64,000 nucleotides of DNA from Deltaproteobacteria bacterium (GCA_016713535.1 JADJOY010000023.1:189284-253283), one strand, 5' to 3'; positions 1 to 8,219 are shown, counted from the stretch's first letter. Notes: generated from the sequence alone by a model not told the origin. A program made the numbers and translations.

Positions 1-2
1 AG

Positions 3-425
3 CCGTGGATGACGTCGTTCTTCGACAACTTCGATCAGCTCATCGTCAGCGACGGCGCCGCGAGCGGCAAGGGCGCGACCCGCGACACCAAGAACTGGGA
101 GTACCTGTTCCACTCGCGCCAGCTCGAGGTGCAGGCGATCCACACCATCCGCGGGCGCTCGATCTCGTCGGCGTTCATGCTCATCGACGAGGCGCAGAAC
201 CTCACCCCCCACGAGGTGAAGACCGTCATCACCCGCGCCGCCGAGGGCACGAAGGTGGTGCTCGCGGGGGATCCGTACCAGGTCGACAACCACTTCCTCG
301 ATCAGCACTCGAACGGGCTGGTGTACGTGACGAGCCGCCTCAAGAGCTCGCCGATCACCGGGACGGTGTTCTTCTCGCGTGGCGAGCGCAGCGAGCTCGC
401 CGAGCTCGCCGCCACGCAGCTGTGA
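3..425 (+). CDS. PhoH-family ATPase, C-terminal part (5' end outside window)
   Basis: This is the C-terminal 140 residues of a PhoH-type P-loop ATPase; the reading frame is open to the window edge, so the true start lies upstream. The visible part begins with PWMTSFFDNF, matching the PWM..FDN segment of the family. It continues with the Walker B-like block MLIDEAQN and the sensor-type stretch VLAGDPYQVD. The EYLF and PITGTVFFSRGERSELA tail is typical of the longer PIN-PhoH proteins (YlaK-like), but the PIN and Walker A parts are not in the window, so that subtype is inference. These proteins are cytoplasmic ATPases linked to RNA metabolism and stress. A family B hairpin follows the stop codon immediately. 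Confidence 0.9.
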   Translation, partial: PWMTSFFDNFDQLIVSDGAASGKGATRDTKNWEYLFHSRQLEVQAIHTIRGRSISSAFMLIDEAQNLTPHEVKTVITRAAEGTKVVLAGDPYQVDNHFLDQHSNGLVYVTSRLKSSPITGTVFFSRGERSELAELAATQL

Positions 426-430
426 TTTTT

Positions 431-453
431 CGGGGGGCTGTTCCAGCCCCCCG
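431..453. repeat. Family B dispersed hairpin, copy 1
   Basis: A perfect inverted repeat: arm CGGGGGGCTG, loop TTC, arm CAGCCCCCCG. It begins six bases after the phoH stop. The same element, inverted, occurs at 53978-54000, and a variant with a compensated base pair lies at 18526-18548. A T run precedes it rather than follows it, so it does not look like an ordinary Rho-independent terminator for phoH. Confidence 0.85.
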
Positions 454-487
454 CCCGTCTGGAGTGAATCCCGGGCGCGGAGGAACC

Positions 488-1620
488 GGAATCCACGCGC
501 TCGGTAACGCTCACGCTCCTGCGAATCGCCGGGAACGCGACGCGTGCCCCTCCGGATCCGGATCGCACAACGACCGGCTGGAGCGCGGTCGCTCCGTCGA
601 CCGCCAGGGATCGAGCGGGGATGAACTGGAATCCACGCGCTCGATACGCTCACGCTCCCGCGGATCGCCGGGCACGCGACGCGTGCCCCTCCGGATCCGG
701 ATCGCACAACGACCGGCTGGAGCGCGGTCGCTCCGTCGACCGCCAGGGATCGAGCGATGAACTGGAATCCACGCGCTCGATACGCTCACGCTCCCGCGGA
801 TCGCCGGGCACGCGACGCGTGCCCCTCCGGATCCGGATCGCACACGACCGGCGGGGGGTCGCTCCGTCGACCGCCAGGGAGGGAACGGATCACGGTGGAC
901 GAAACGACCGGCTGTAGCGCGGTCGCTCCGTCGACCGCCAGCGATCCAGCGGGGATGAACTGGAATCCACGCGCTCGGTTGCGCTCCCGCTCCTGCGAAT
1001 CGCCGGGAACGCGACGCGTGCCCCTCCGGATCCGGATCGCACAACGACCGGCTGGAGCGCGGTCGCTCCGTCGACCGCCAGGATCGAGCGTGAACCGGAA
1101 TCCACGCGCTCGGTACGCTCCGCTCCTGCGGATCCCCGCACGCGGGCACGGACGCGTCCCTCCGGACCCGGATCGCACAACGACCGGCTGGAGCGCGGTC
1201 GCTCCGTCGACCGCCAGGGATCGAGCGGGTGAACCGGAATCCACGCGCTCGATACGCTCACGCTCCCGCGGATCGCCGGGCACGCGACGCGTGCCCCTCC
1301 GGACCCGGATCGCACAACGACCGGCTGGAGCGCGGTCGCTCCGTCGACCGCCAGGGATCGAGCGTGAACCGGAATCCACGCGCTCGGTAACGCTCACGCT
1401 CCTGCGGATCGCCGGGCACGCGACGCGTGCCCCTCCGGATCCGGATCGCACAACGACCGGCTGGAGCGCGGTCGCTCCGTCGACCGCCAGGGATCGAGCG
1501 TGAACCGGAATCCACGCGCTCGGTACGCTCACGCTCCTGCGAATCGCCGGGCACGCGACGCGTGCCCCTCCACACCCGTGCGGGATCCGATCGGCTGCAG
1601 GCCCACCGGTCCCTCCAGGT
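488..1620. repeat. Tandem array of 8 family A units (about 136 bp each)
   Basis: Units start (at GGAATCCACGCGCT) at 488, 628, 764, 962, 1097, 1236, 1371 and 1507. Spacings are 135-140 bp except one of 198 bp that contains an extra partial unit. Each unit has two palindromic cores: GGAGCG-CGGT-CGCTCC, and GGGCACGC-GAC-GCGTGCCC (about 534, 672, 808, 1012, 1145 degraded, 1279, 1414, 1551). Spacing is not a multiple of three and stops and frames rotate, so the long open frames across it are not a gene. The array fills the convergent gap between phoH and the SUKH-like gene. Related single units occur at 3095, 33283, 39840, 53634 and 62605, and a second array at 45959. Confidence 0.9.
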
Positions 1621-1663
1621 GACCGCCGCGCCGCCACCCCGCGGTGGCCTCGTGGGTGTGTAG

Positions 1664-1683
1664 GGGCGGCCGCAAGGCCGCCC
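1664..1683. repeat. GC-rich hairpin after the array
   Basis: A perfect stem: GGGCGGCC, loop GCAA, GGCCGCCC, inside GTAGGGGCGGCCGC. The left half recurs at 62718-62735 (TAGGGGCGGCCGC). It could terminate transcripts of the minus-strand gene ending at 1790 or be a further dispersed repeat. The rest of 1684-1789 holds nothing I recognise. Confidence 0.5.
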
Positions 1684-1789
1684 GGGCTCGGACGCGATCG
1701 GCGGGCGCGTGTCCGTCTCGCTCGGGATCGCCGCGCGTGAGCTCGTTCGCCCGGCGACCTTCCTCGACCGCGAGCGAAGCGCCGCGCGC

Positions 1790-2548
1790 TCACTCCTTGA
1801 TTTGCTCCTCGACCCCCTGCCGGATCGTCGCGAGCTGGTCACCGAGCAGCTCGTCGAAGGACTCGCCGGCCGGAGGCGTCTGCGCCATCGCCCGTACCGC
1901 CGCCCGCGCATCGGACATGTCGTCCTGATCGAAGTGGAGGTGCCCGAAGGCGCCCCGCCGATCGAAGAAGAAGTAGTCGTGGACGTTGTCGTCCTCGTAG
2001 CGATAGCCGAACACGATGTAGTCGGCGTTGATCTTCGCGGTCGCGTCGCCCGGGAGCCAGGCGGCCAGCTCGGGGCGCCCGCCCCACGCGTGATCGATGA
2101 ACTGGAGCAGCCCCACCGGGTGCTCCGCCATCTCCGCCGCCGTGTCCATCGTCAGGGTCTGCCAGGAGTCGCCGAACCAGACGCTGTGGAGCGCGCCCTT
2201 CGTGGTCCACAGCGAGCGCAGCGCGGTCGGCACCGCGAAGCCGAGCTTCTTCTCGAGCGCGGCGATCGCCTCGGCGCCGTCGGGCTTCTTGAACTCGAAC
2301 CGATAGGCGCGCGTGAGGTCGGGGTCGTGCTTGTCGAGGAAGGCGTGAAATTCGTCGATCGGCTTCATGTCGAATCCCGCGGTTGGTGTTTCCGGTCCAG
2401 GGGCCGACCCGGCGCGCGGGCTCTGGGCAGCGGCCGGCTCGCGCGGCTCGCCAGGCGCCTCGCCCGCGCCCGCGCGCGGCGCCACGAGCGCGACGAGGAT
2501 CGTCAAGCCCAACACCATCGCGAGCATCCTGAGCGACTGGGTCGTCAT
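1790..2548 (-). CDS. SMI1/KNR4 (SUKH)-like protein with a signal peptide
   Basis: A protein of 252 aa. Residues 1-30 form a signal peptide (TILVALVAPRAGAGE), followed by a Pro/Ala linker to about residue 60. A SUKH-type domain covers about 75-235: the helix with EAIAALEKKLGFAVPTALR, then SLWTTKGALH, then DYIVFGYRYEDDNVHDYFFFD near the end. SUKH domains are usually cytoplasmic immunity proteins or scaffold modules, so an exported copy is unusual. The start codon overlaps the stop of the upstream gene (ATGA), which implies translational coupling. No toxin gene is visible nearby. Assignment rests on pattern recognition of the fold's conserved blocks. Confidence 0.65.
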   Translation of the reverse strand: MTTQSLRMLAMVLGLTILVALVAPRAGAGEAPGEPREPAAAQSPRAGSAPGPETPTAGFDMKPIDEFHAFLDKHDPDLTRAYRFEFKKPDGAEAIAALEKKLGFAVPTALRSLWTTKGALHSVWFGDSWQTLTMDTAAEMAEHPVGLLQFIDHAWGGRPELAAWLPGDATAKINADYIVFGYRYEDDNVHDYFFFDRRGAFGHLHFDQDDMSDARAAVRAMAQTPPAGESFDELLGDQLATIRQGVEEQIKE

Positions 2549-3054
2549 GCTTTTCTTCTACCACCCATCTCGAGCCACGTCGGCAGCCCCGCGAGCGCGG
2601 CCGCTTCCGTCAGCGCACGGCCCTCGGCGAGCACGCCGGGCGGCACCCAATCCGGGAAGGCCACCGTGCGGCTCACGTGCCGACCCGCCGGCGTGTGCTC
2701 GTCGCTCACGCGGGCGAGCGCCGCGGCGGGGAAGCGTGCCGCGAGACGCACCAGCGCCGGCCACAGTCGCCGGTGCACCAGCGTCACCTTGCCGCGGATC
2801 AATCGGCACACCAGCACGTCGTCGCGACCCTGCACCTGCGCGAGCACGTTGTAGATCGCCTTGGCGCGCGGGTGCGACCACCAGTGCCCGGTGATCGCCT
2901 CGCCGGCGATGTGGTCGATCAGACGTGGCGCGGGCCCCCTTGCGGACGCGAGCACGATCCCGTGCTCCTCGACGAACCGCGCGGCGCGATCGATCACGAA
3001 GACTCCGGAGGCGTGCCGCAGGCGGGGACTCGTCGCGGCGAGGACGCTCATCAT
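2545..3054 (-). CDS. Conserved hypothetical protein
   Basis: About 169 aa from the ATG at 3054; an in-frame GTG at 3099 would add 15 residues. I do not recognise a named domain. Visible features are ARFVEEHGIVLASARG, then a Trp/His-rich block GHWWSHPRAKAIYNVL, then DVLVCRLIRGKVTLVHRRLW and PAGRHVSRTVAFPDWVP. No signal peptide or membrane segment is seen, so it is probably cytoplasmic. It sits directly upstream of, and overlaps by four bases, the SUKH-like gene, so the two form an operon. The gap upstream contains a family A repeat. Confidence 0.7.
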   Translation of the reverse strand: MMSVLAATSPRLRHASGVFVIDRAARFVEEHGIVLASARGPAPRLIDHIAGEAITGHWWSHPRAKAIYNVLAQVQGRDDVLVCRLIRGKVTLVHRRLWPALVRLAARFPAAALARVSDEHTPAGRHVSRTVAFPDWVPPGVLAEGRALTEAAALAGLPTWLEMGGRRKA

Positions 3055-3094
3055 CCGGGCGCGAGCCGCGCGACGTCCAGCCTCGGATCGCGGG

Positions 3095-3240
3095 AGCACG
3101 GCGCCGATCGGCTGGAGCGCGCTCGCGCCGTCGGGTGCCGGGATCGAGCGCAGTCGGACAGGAATCCACGCGCTGGGCGACGCGCACGCCCCCTCGTATC
3201 GCCGGGCACGCGACGCGTGCCCCTCCCGATCCGAATGACC
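3095..3240. repeat. Single family A repeat unit
   Basis: One unit in the same order as the 488-1620 array: GATCGGCTGGAGCGCGCTCG, then GGAATCCACGCGCT, then TATCGCCGGGCACGCGACGC with the palindrome GGGCACGC-GAC-GCGTGCCC. It lies between two minus-strand genes (stop at 3257, start near 3054) and is diverged from the array units in the linker segments. Confidence 0.85.
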
Positions 3241-3256
3241 TGGCTGGCGCTGCGGG

Positions 3257-4705
3257 TCAGAACATGGGTGGCGCGTCGGGGAAGCCCGAGGTGTCGATCC
3301 CCTCGCAGAGCCCGTTGTCGACGCTCAGGTTGCCGGTCGCGTCGAGCGTGACCGTCCAGATCGTGTCGTAGTCGGTCCCCGGCCAGTCGAGCGAGGGCGC
3401 CGGCGCGGTCCCGCCGTAGCTCGCCACCAGCGCCTCGACCAGCGGCGGAAAGTGCGCGTGCTCCCACACCAGCAGCGCCTTCTTGCCGGACAGGGCGCCC
3501 CCCTTGAAGAAGAAGTCGATCGTCGCCTGCGCGGCGTTCGGGTCGTCGGCGGCACCGAGGGGGAAGCTCGCGGCGAGCTTGTACGGCAACCCGGTGGCGA
3601 TCGTGTACGGCCACACCGTGAGCGATGGCCGCACGTAGGAGAAGAGGTTGAAGTCGCCGACGCCGAACGACTGCGCGGGGTCGATCGACCAGACCTCGTC
3701 GGGGGCGATCTTGTCGCGCATCACGTCGGGCAGCGCGAGGGAGCGCCACTGGCCGGTGCCGACGTAGTTGCCGTCCTCCCAGCCCTCGCCGCCCGGGTGC
3801 GCCTCCACGTGCCGCATCAGGTAGACGGTCGAGGTGGTGTTCATGCCCACCGGCACCGCCGCGCCGTCGACTCCCGCGGCACGCTGGATCGCGAACGGCG
3901 GCTGCTGATCACACGCCGCGGGCGGGATCGGCTCGGGAAGCGCCGGGTAGCTGGCGATCGGATCGAGCGGCGCGTCGTAGCGAGTGAGCTCCGCGCGACC
4001 CGCCGGCGACACCGAGATCGCGAACACCGCGTTCGGCCCCGCATACGCCGTCGGCGCGTGGAGGCTGTAGCTCTCCGCGTCCACGATCCCCGCGAGCAGG
4101 GCGCTCGTGGTCTCCCACGGCGCCGAGAGCACGAAGAACCCCGGCAGGCGCGCGTGCAGGATGCGCCGCGCGAGCTCGAGGTTGTCGCCGCCTTCCGCGC
4201 CGAACGCGAGCCCCGTCGTCACACCGTCGAAGCTCGAGGGCTCCGCGACTCCCGCCGGCACCGAGTGCGCGCCGTACGCGACGGCGATCGGGTAGCTGTA
4301 CGCGGTGGTGCCGCTCAACGTGATCTGGTTGAGCATCGCGAATTGCTGGATGTAGCCGATGCCGTTCATGTCGGGATAGGCACCCGCGGTCTGCAAGTGC
4401 GTCATCGGCTCGAGGGCGAGGATCGACGTCACGTTCGCGCCGCCGAGCACCTCCTCTTTCAGGAACGACGCCATCGCGAGCGAGCGCTGCAGCCCCTGGC
4501 TGGTCAGGTTGCCGGTGCGCGGGTCGACGTCGCCGGCGCCGCCGAACGCGAGATCGGGGCTCACCACGAACACCAGGTTGGTGTCGCCGGAGTCGAGCGG
4601 CGCGGGCGCGGACTTCGCGCCATCACCGCTCGAACACCCCCAGAGGCCCGTGAGCGCGACCAGGAAGGCCGTGTAGCCGATGCTTCGGCGGATCGACACG
4701 CGCAT
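3257..4705 (-). CDS. Lipoprotein with duplicated histidine-phosphatase-like fold
   Basis: A protein of 482 aa. The ATG at 4705 is preceded by GGAGG at a good distance, so it is preferred over longer in-frame starts. A lipoprotein signal (FLVALTGLWGC) places it at the cell envelope. The C-terminal half has histidine phosphatase marks: VYLMRHVEAHP near residue 300 (RH motif) and LLVWEHAHFP near 420 (second catalytic His region). The N-terminal half resembles a second copy (NLVFVVSPD, then GLQRSLAMASFLKEEV) in which the RHG motif is lost, so it is probably inactive. Substrate unknown. An alternative is a phytase-like or purely structural envelope protein. Confidence 0.7.
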   Translation of the reverse strand: MRVSIRRSIGYTAFLVALTGLWGCSSGDGAKSAPAPLDSGDTNLVFVVSPDLAFGGAGDVDPRTGNLTSQGLQRSLAMASFLKEEVLGGANVTSILALEPMTHLQTAGAYPDMNGIGYIQQFAMLNQITLSGTTAYSYPIAVAYGAHSVPAGVAEPSSFDGVTTGLAFGAEGGDNLELARRILHARLPGFFVLSAPWETTSALLAGIVDAESYSLHAPTAYAGPNAVFAISVSPAGRAELTRYDAPLDPIASYPALPEPIPPAACDQQPPFAIQRAAGVDGAAVPVGMNTTSTVYLMRHVEAHPGGEGWEDGNYVGTGQWRSLALPDVMRDKIAPDEVWSIDPAQSFGVGDFNLFSYVRPSLTVWPYTIATGLPYKLAASFPLGAADDPNAAQATIDFFFKGGALSGKKALLVWEHAHFPPLVEALVASYGGTAPAPSLDWPGTDYDTIWTVTLDATGNLSVDNGLCEGIDTSGFPDAPPMF

Positions 4706-4841
4706 CGAATCCTCCAACGGAGAGCGCGCCGCGAATCGGCCAGCCGCCGCGGATCGATCGCTCCTCCACCAAGGTGTCGGCAGGCGGGCCCGTTTCCCCA
4801 AGCCGCGCGACGCCGTCGGGTCGACGGCTCGACAGAGGCCG

Positions 4842-4862
4842 GATCCCCCGTCGCTACGAAGT
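4842..4862. repeat. Fragment of family D repeat
   Basis: GGATCCCCCGTCGCTACGAA is the reverse complement of the right part of the family D element found whole at 37780-37842 and 53811-53880. It overlaps the stop codon (TAG) of the ASCH gene, so the repeat forms that gene's 3' end. The rest of the 4706-4853 gap shows nothing else. Confidence 0.55.
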
Positions 4863-5342
4863 CCGGCCCTCGCGCACCACCGCCACGACCTCGAACACGC
4901 TGCACACCACCGGCATGTCGGGCGCGGGCTCGCGACCGACGCGCGCGCACTCGCGCGAGAAGAACGACCAGTGGCCGCGCCGCCAGTAGGCGAGCGAGCC
5001 GTCGCCCTCGCCTTCGATCGCGGCGTACTCGGCCGTCACCGCGTCGAACGGCACGATCTCGACGCTCGTGAGCCGCGTGACCAGCACCGGCTCGTTGCGG
5101 TGGTCGACCACGATCTCCACGTCACCTGGCTCAGGCAGCGGCTGGCCGTCGGCCTCGTGGGCCCACACCAACCCCGTGCCCGCGCGCTTGCGGCCGGCGA
5201 CGATCAGCTCGATCAGCGCGGCGGAGAGCTCGGGCGAGTCGCCGTAGCCGTCGACCCGCAGATTTCCCGCGGGAATCGCCACCCCCGCCGCGGCGAGCTT
5301 CGCGCGGATCACGTCGAGGGAAGGCAGGTCGCTCACGTGCAC
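4854..5342 (-). CDS. ASCH-domain protein (YhfF type)
   Basis: A protein of 162 aa, the usual length for this family. The ASCH fold shows the conserved blocks AGRKRAGTGLVWAHEADG (about residues 50-67), LPEPGDVEIVVD, VTRLTSVEIVPFDAVTAEYAAIEGE split over 88-112, and GSLAYWRRGHWSFFSRECAR. ASCH proteins are PUA-related and thought to bind RNA or modified nucleosides; some are ribonucleases or amidohydrolases. It is cytoplasmic. The stop codon lies in a family D repeat fragment, so the last few residues may be replaced relative to homologs. Confidence 0.9.
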   Translation of the reverse strand: MHVSDLPSLDVIRAKLAAAGVAIPAGNLRVDGYGDSPELSAALIELIVAGRKRAGTGLVWAHEADGQPLPEPGDVEIVVDHRNEPVLVTRLTSVEIVPFDAVTAEYAAIEGEGDGSLAYWRRGHWSFFSRECARVGREPAPDMPVVCSVFEVVAVVREGRTS

Positions 5343-5412
5343 ACCGTCCGAGATCGAGCGCGTAGCGGAGAAGTCTCGTTCGCCAGCGCCACGGAGGGGC
5401 CGCTCGTGCCGA

Positions 5413-5919
5413 TCACGAGCGCCGTCGCCGGAAGAGGCCGGCGCGCAGCCCGCGCGCCGCTTGGATCGCCCACATCGGCACGGCGATCGCGTCGAGAAGC
5501 GCCACCGCCACGAACGCGATCACGGCAGGAGTGAACCAGGGCCGATCTTCCCATTCGGGGTGAACGCCCGTCGTCATCCGAAACGCGACGAGCAGCAGCG
5601 CCGGCCACGCCACGGCGAGCGGCAGTCCGACATAGGCCTTGAGGTAGTTCCCCACGACCTCGGGAAAGCTCAGCGGGAGCTTGCGCGCGACCCGGAAGGC
5701 GTCGGTCCGCGACGCGTAGCCGACCAGCGCCGCAGCGACGGCGCCCGGCGAGCTCAGGAATTTCTCGCGCTCGAAGTCGGTGACCGGGCTCAGCTCGAAG
5801 CGAGCAAGCGGCACGATCGGCAGGTAGAGAAACGTGACCCAGCGGGTGGCGGTCGACGCGGGCGTACCGAGCCCGCGCCAGCCGTAGAACATCGTACCGA
5901 TCCCGTTGATCGTGCTCAT
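5413..5919 (-). CDS. Small membrane protein with NGIGT-FYG motif
   Basis: 168 aa from the ATG at 5919 (sequence MSTINGIGTMFYGWRG). The N-terminal INGIGT.FYG...(S/T)TRWVTFLYLPIVPL block is one I have seen at the start of many uncharacterised bacterial membrane proteins; no biochemical role is known to me. Two strongly hydrophobic segments lie at about 105-128 and 140-160, so it is an inner-membrane protein. The tail is Arg-rich. It is followed by the ASCH gene and preceded by a small membrane gene, all on the minus strand. Confidence 0.65.
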   Translation of the reverse strand: MSTINGIGTMFYGWRGLGTPASTATRWVTFLYLPIVPLARFELSPVTDFEREKFLSSPGAVAAALVGYASRTDAFRVARKLPLSFPEVVGNYLKAYVGLPLAVAWPALLLVAFRMTTGVHPEWEDRPWFTPAVIAFVAVALLDAIAVPMWAIQAARGLRAGLFRRRRS

Positions 5920-6007
5920 CGCGTGCCCCACTCTGGCGAGCGCGCGCCGTGCGCTCACCGGCCGGAATCCCCCGCCATCACCTTCGCCTCGGTCTCGAAG
6001 AGCGGCT

Positions 6008-6280
6008 TCATCGGGGCTCACGGAGGTCGGTGTGACGCCGGCGCGCCTTCCGGACCAGGCCGACGGCGGCCACCGTGGCCCACGTGACCTCCAGCACCAC
6101 GAACGGTATGAAGCGGATCAGATAGGACGAGTAGCACGCGAGCCCCGCGCCCAGCAGGTTGAGCGCGAGGTAGAGCCAACTGTCCGAGCGCAGCCGGTCG
6201 ATCAGGTTGAGCAGGAACGCCGCGAGCAAGAGCGCCACGCCGAGCGAGCCGATCGCGGTCGGATCCGGGTGGCCGGGCAT
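6008..6280 (-). CDS. CBU_0592-like small membrane protein
   Basis: A protein of 90 aa with three hydrophobic segments (SLGVALLLAAFLLNLI, WLYLALNLLGAGLACYSSYL, PFVVLEVTWATVAAVGLV). The alternation LN.......S..YL.LNL.G matches the CBU_0592 family of short integral membrane proteins of unknown function. It may be co-transcribed with the membrane gene starting at 5919. Confidence 0.75.
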   Translation of the reverse strand: MPGHPDPTAIGSLGVALLLAAFLLNLIDRLRSDSWLYLALNLLGAGLACYSSYLIRFIPFVVLEVTWATVAAVGLVRKARRRHTDLREPR

Positions 6281-6372
6281 CCGGGGATCTTAGGGGCGGC
6301 GAGCGCAAGGGCAAGAGCGAGCACGCCCGCGACGGCGTCGACCCACCAACCGCCGCGCAAGCTCGAGCGTTC

Positions 6373-6400
6373 GGAGGGCCCGCCTCCCGGCGGGCCGGGC
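6373..6400. repeat. Family C hairpin repeat
   Basis: GGAGGGCCCGCCTCCCGGCG continuing to GGGCCGGGC; the inverted arms are GCCCGCC and GGCGGGC. Same family as 30171-30205, 33248-33280, 37038-37070 and 39811-39840. It lies just downstream of the DUF1801 gene, between its stop and the next minus-strand start. Confidence 0.7.
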
Positions 6401-6453
6401 GCATGCGGAGACGCCGGCGGAAAACCGCGAGCCCCGGCCCGTCGCTTCGGGGC

Positions 6454-6873
6454 TCACTTCGTTCGCTTCTTCGGCTTGGCCTTCTTGCTCGACGCGTTGA
6501 GGGCGGCCGCCTCGCGGATCAGCGCCTGGAACGCCCGCGCGTCGAGCACCTCGCCTTCGCGGATGTCGATCGCACGCCGGGTGTTTCCCTCGAGGCTCGA
6601 GTTGAAGAGCTTGGTCGGATCCGCGAGCGAAGCGCCCTTCGCGAAGGTCAGCTTCACCACCGCCTTGTAGGACTCACCGGTGCAGAGGATCCCGTCGTGC
6701 GACCACACGGGCGTCCCCATCCACTTCCACTCCTCCACGACCTCCGGGTCCGCCTCGTGGATGAGCTTGCGCATCCGGCTCAAGGTCTCGCCGCGCCAGT
6801 CGCCGAGCTCCGCGATCCTCGCGTCGATCAGCGCGGACGGGGACTCCGCCGATGTCGTGCTCGCCTTCTTCAC
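6454..6873 (-). CDS. DUF1801 (YdhG-like) protein
   Basis: A protein of 139 aa starting with GTG, with GAGGAG seven bases upstream. The DUF1801 core is clear: WRGETLSRMRKLIHEADPEV (about 25-45), then EEWKWMGTPVWSHDGILC and the phosphoribosyl-like strand YKAVVKLTFAKGASL, then FNSSLEGNTRRAIDI. The fold resembles frataxin/YdhG proteins. Function is not established; a role in iron or DNA-linked stress has been proposed for some relatives. The C-terminal tail is Lys-rich. Confidence 0.9.
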   Translation of the reverse strand: MKKASTTSAESPSALIDARIAELGDWRGETLSRMRKLIHEADPEVVEEWKWMGTPVWSHDGILCTGESYKAVVKLTFAKGASLADPTKLFNSSLEGNTRRAIDIREGEVLDARAFQALIREAAALNASSKKAKPKKRTK

Positions 6874-6987
6874 GTTCGCTCCTCACGCTGGCGGCGCTGC
6901 GCGTCCGTCCTGCGCTGCGCATCCACCGAAGCGTATCCCGCACGTCCGCCGAGCTGCTCGGACCGGTCATCGACGCACGCGGCGCAC

Positions 6988-7380
6988 CTATTCGAAGTGC
7001 GCCTCTCGGATCTCGGCCACGTAGGGGAGCGCGGCGAGCTGCTCCAGCTTGGCTCGCCAGCCGATGCCGTTCGTGGTGCCGAGCACCAGCGCCTGGTTCG
7101 GAGCGCAGCCCACTCGTCCTGCGGAGCCCTCGTGGATCTCGAGAGCCGGCTCGATCCGCCGCACCTCGACGTAGACCTGCTGTGTCGCCGGCACGCAGAG
7201 CTCGTACGCGACGCTCACGCGGCCACCCGCCGCGCCGCGCAGACCGTCCGGTTCGATCGAGTCGAGATCGAGCTGGATCTTGGCGACAGGGCGACTGCAC
7301 CCGAGCACCAGGGCGGCCAACAAGCACACGAACCGGAAGGTCCAGGCGCGTCCCGTGACGCTCGGAGACGAGGATCTCAC
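6988..7380 (-). CDS. Hypothetical lipoprotein
   Basis: A protein of 130 aa with a GTG start. A hydrophobic N-terminus ends in the lipobox LAALVLGC near residue 28, so it is probably lipid-anchored. The mature part has two further cysteines (YELCVPATQ, GRVGCAPNQ) that could pair. No named family recognised. It lies 43 bp downstream of the DUF1579 gene on the same strand and is probably in one operon with it. Confidence 0.7.
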   Translation of the reverse strand: MRSSSPSVTGRAWTFRFVCLLAALVLGCSRPVAKIQLDLDSIEPDGLRGAAGGRVSVAYELCVPATQQVYVEVRRIEPALEIHEGSAGRVGCAPNQALVLGTTNGIGWRAKLEQLAALPYVAEIREAHFE

Positions 7381-7423
7381 CGGTGATCTTCGCTCGAACG
7401 GTCGAGATTGGTCGGGCGGCTCC

Positions 7424-8005
7424 TCACGGCTTGCGGCGAACGTACTTCGTCTCGACGGCTTTCGCTTCCTGGCCGTCGGGCGTGATGTTGAAGGCCGTGA
7501 TCGTGAGGTGATCGGCGTCGCTCAGCTCGTAGACGGTCTTCCAGCCCCACGAGGGCGCATCCGGCGCGACGTCGTATTTTCCCTTCACGACGAATCCGCG
7601 CTCGGTGGCTTCGCCTTCGGAGAACATGAGGGCGTAGTTCATGTGGAAGTCGTCGAACCAGGAGACCTGGAATCGCTTCGTCACGGAGTTGAGCGCGATC
7701 GTCTCCTCCCCGTGTCGTGGCTTCCCCTGGATGGTGCCCTCGTAGGTGTGGCGAAGGAACCGGCCGTCGAGGATCGGGCGAATCTCACCCGTGACCTTCG
7801 ACTCGTCGGCGAGCTTTCCGGGCTCGAACCAGGTCTGGCACCTGCCCTCCCATGAGCCCACGAACGCCTTGGGAAATCCGTTCTGCATGACCTGTGTCCC
7901 TTCACGCGGCACCGTCTTCTCCGTCGGTGGGTCCTGCGACGTCGCGATCGTGGTCGACGCAACGACCAAGCACGTCACCAAGGCGGCGATTCCGAGTGAT
8001 CTCAC
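7424..8005 (-). CDS. DUF1579-family secreted protein
   Basis: A protein of 193 aa starting with GTG, preceded by GGGAGGGG. A signal peptide covers about 1-23 (LVTCLVVASTTIATSQ). The body matches DUF1579: FVGSWEGRCQTWFEPG, then GEIRPILDGRFLRHTYEGTI, GEETIALNSVTKRFQVSWFD and a lipocalin-like beta-barrel pattern to the end. These proteins bind or sense small ligands in an unknown way. It is followed by the small lipoprotein gene. Confidence 0.85.
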   Translation of the reverse strand: MRSLGIAALVTCLVVASTTIATSQDPPTEKTVPREGTQVMQNGFPKAFVGSWEGRCQTWFEPGKLADESKVTGEIRPILDGRFLRHTYEGTIQGKPRHGEETIALNSVTKRFQVSWFDDFHMNYALMFSEGEATERGFVVKGKYDVAPDAPSWGWKTVYELSDADHLTITAFNITPDGQEAKAVETKYVRRKP

Positions 8006-8219
8006 GGCCCCTCCCTGTGCTGCGTTCGGTGAGCGCTGCGTTCATCCAGCGGCGAAGCGCGACGCCAGGTCGCATGTCCTCATTCTCTACTCATCGCCCC
8101 GACCCGCGGGTCGCGAAGACCGCGGTCGGATCCACGTTCAGAACGCCGGCTCGAGGGGCAACGGCCGTCGACACTCACCGAGCGGCATTCCGACTTCTGA
8201 AAGGGAGCCGAGCGTGGCG

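Noticed and set aside
431-453. Rho-independent terminator for phoH
   Set aside because: The T run precedes the stem and none follows; the element recurs in other contexts, so it is listed as a repeat.
488-1620. Long open frames on both strands across the repeat array (Arg/Pro-rich products)
   Set aside because: Unit spacing of 135-140 bp is not a multiple of three, so the same repeat is read in changing frames; composition is Arg/Gly/Pro-rich and starts lack ribosome sites. The frames result from high GC.
488-1620. CRISPR array
   Set aside because: Units are about 136 bp with continuous similarity rather than short identical repeats separated by unique spacers, and no cas gene is present.
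5920-6007. Short frame MKPLFETEAKVMAGDSGR upstream of the 5919 membrane gene
   Set aside because: Only 18 codons, no conserved feature, and it may be a leftover of a frameshifted longer gene; not enough to call.
8086-8219. Possible small genes between DUF1579 and brnA
   Set aside because: Frames are short, lack ribosome sites and show no recognisable motif.
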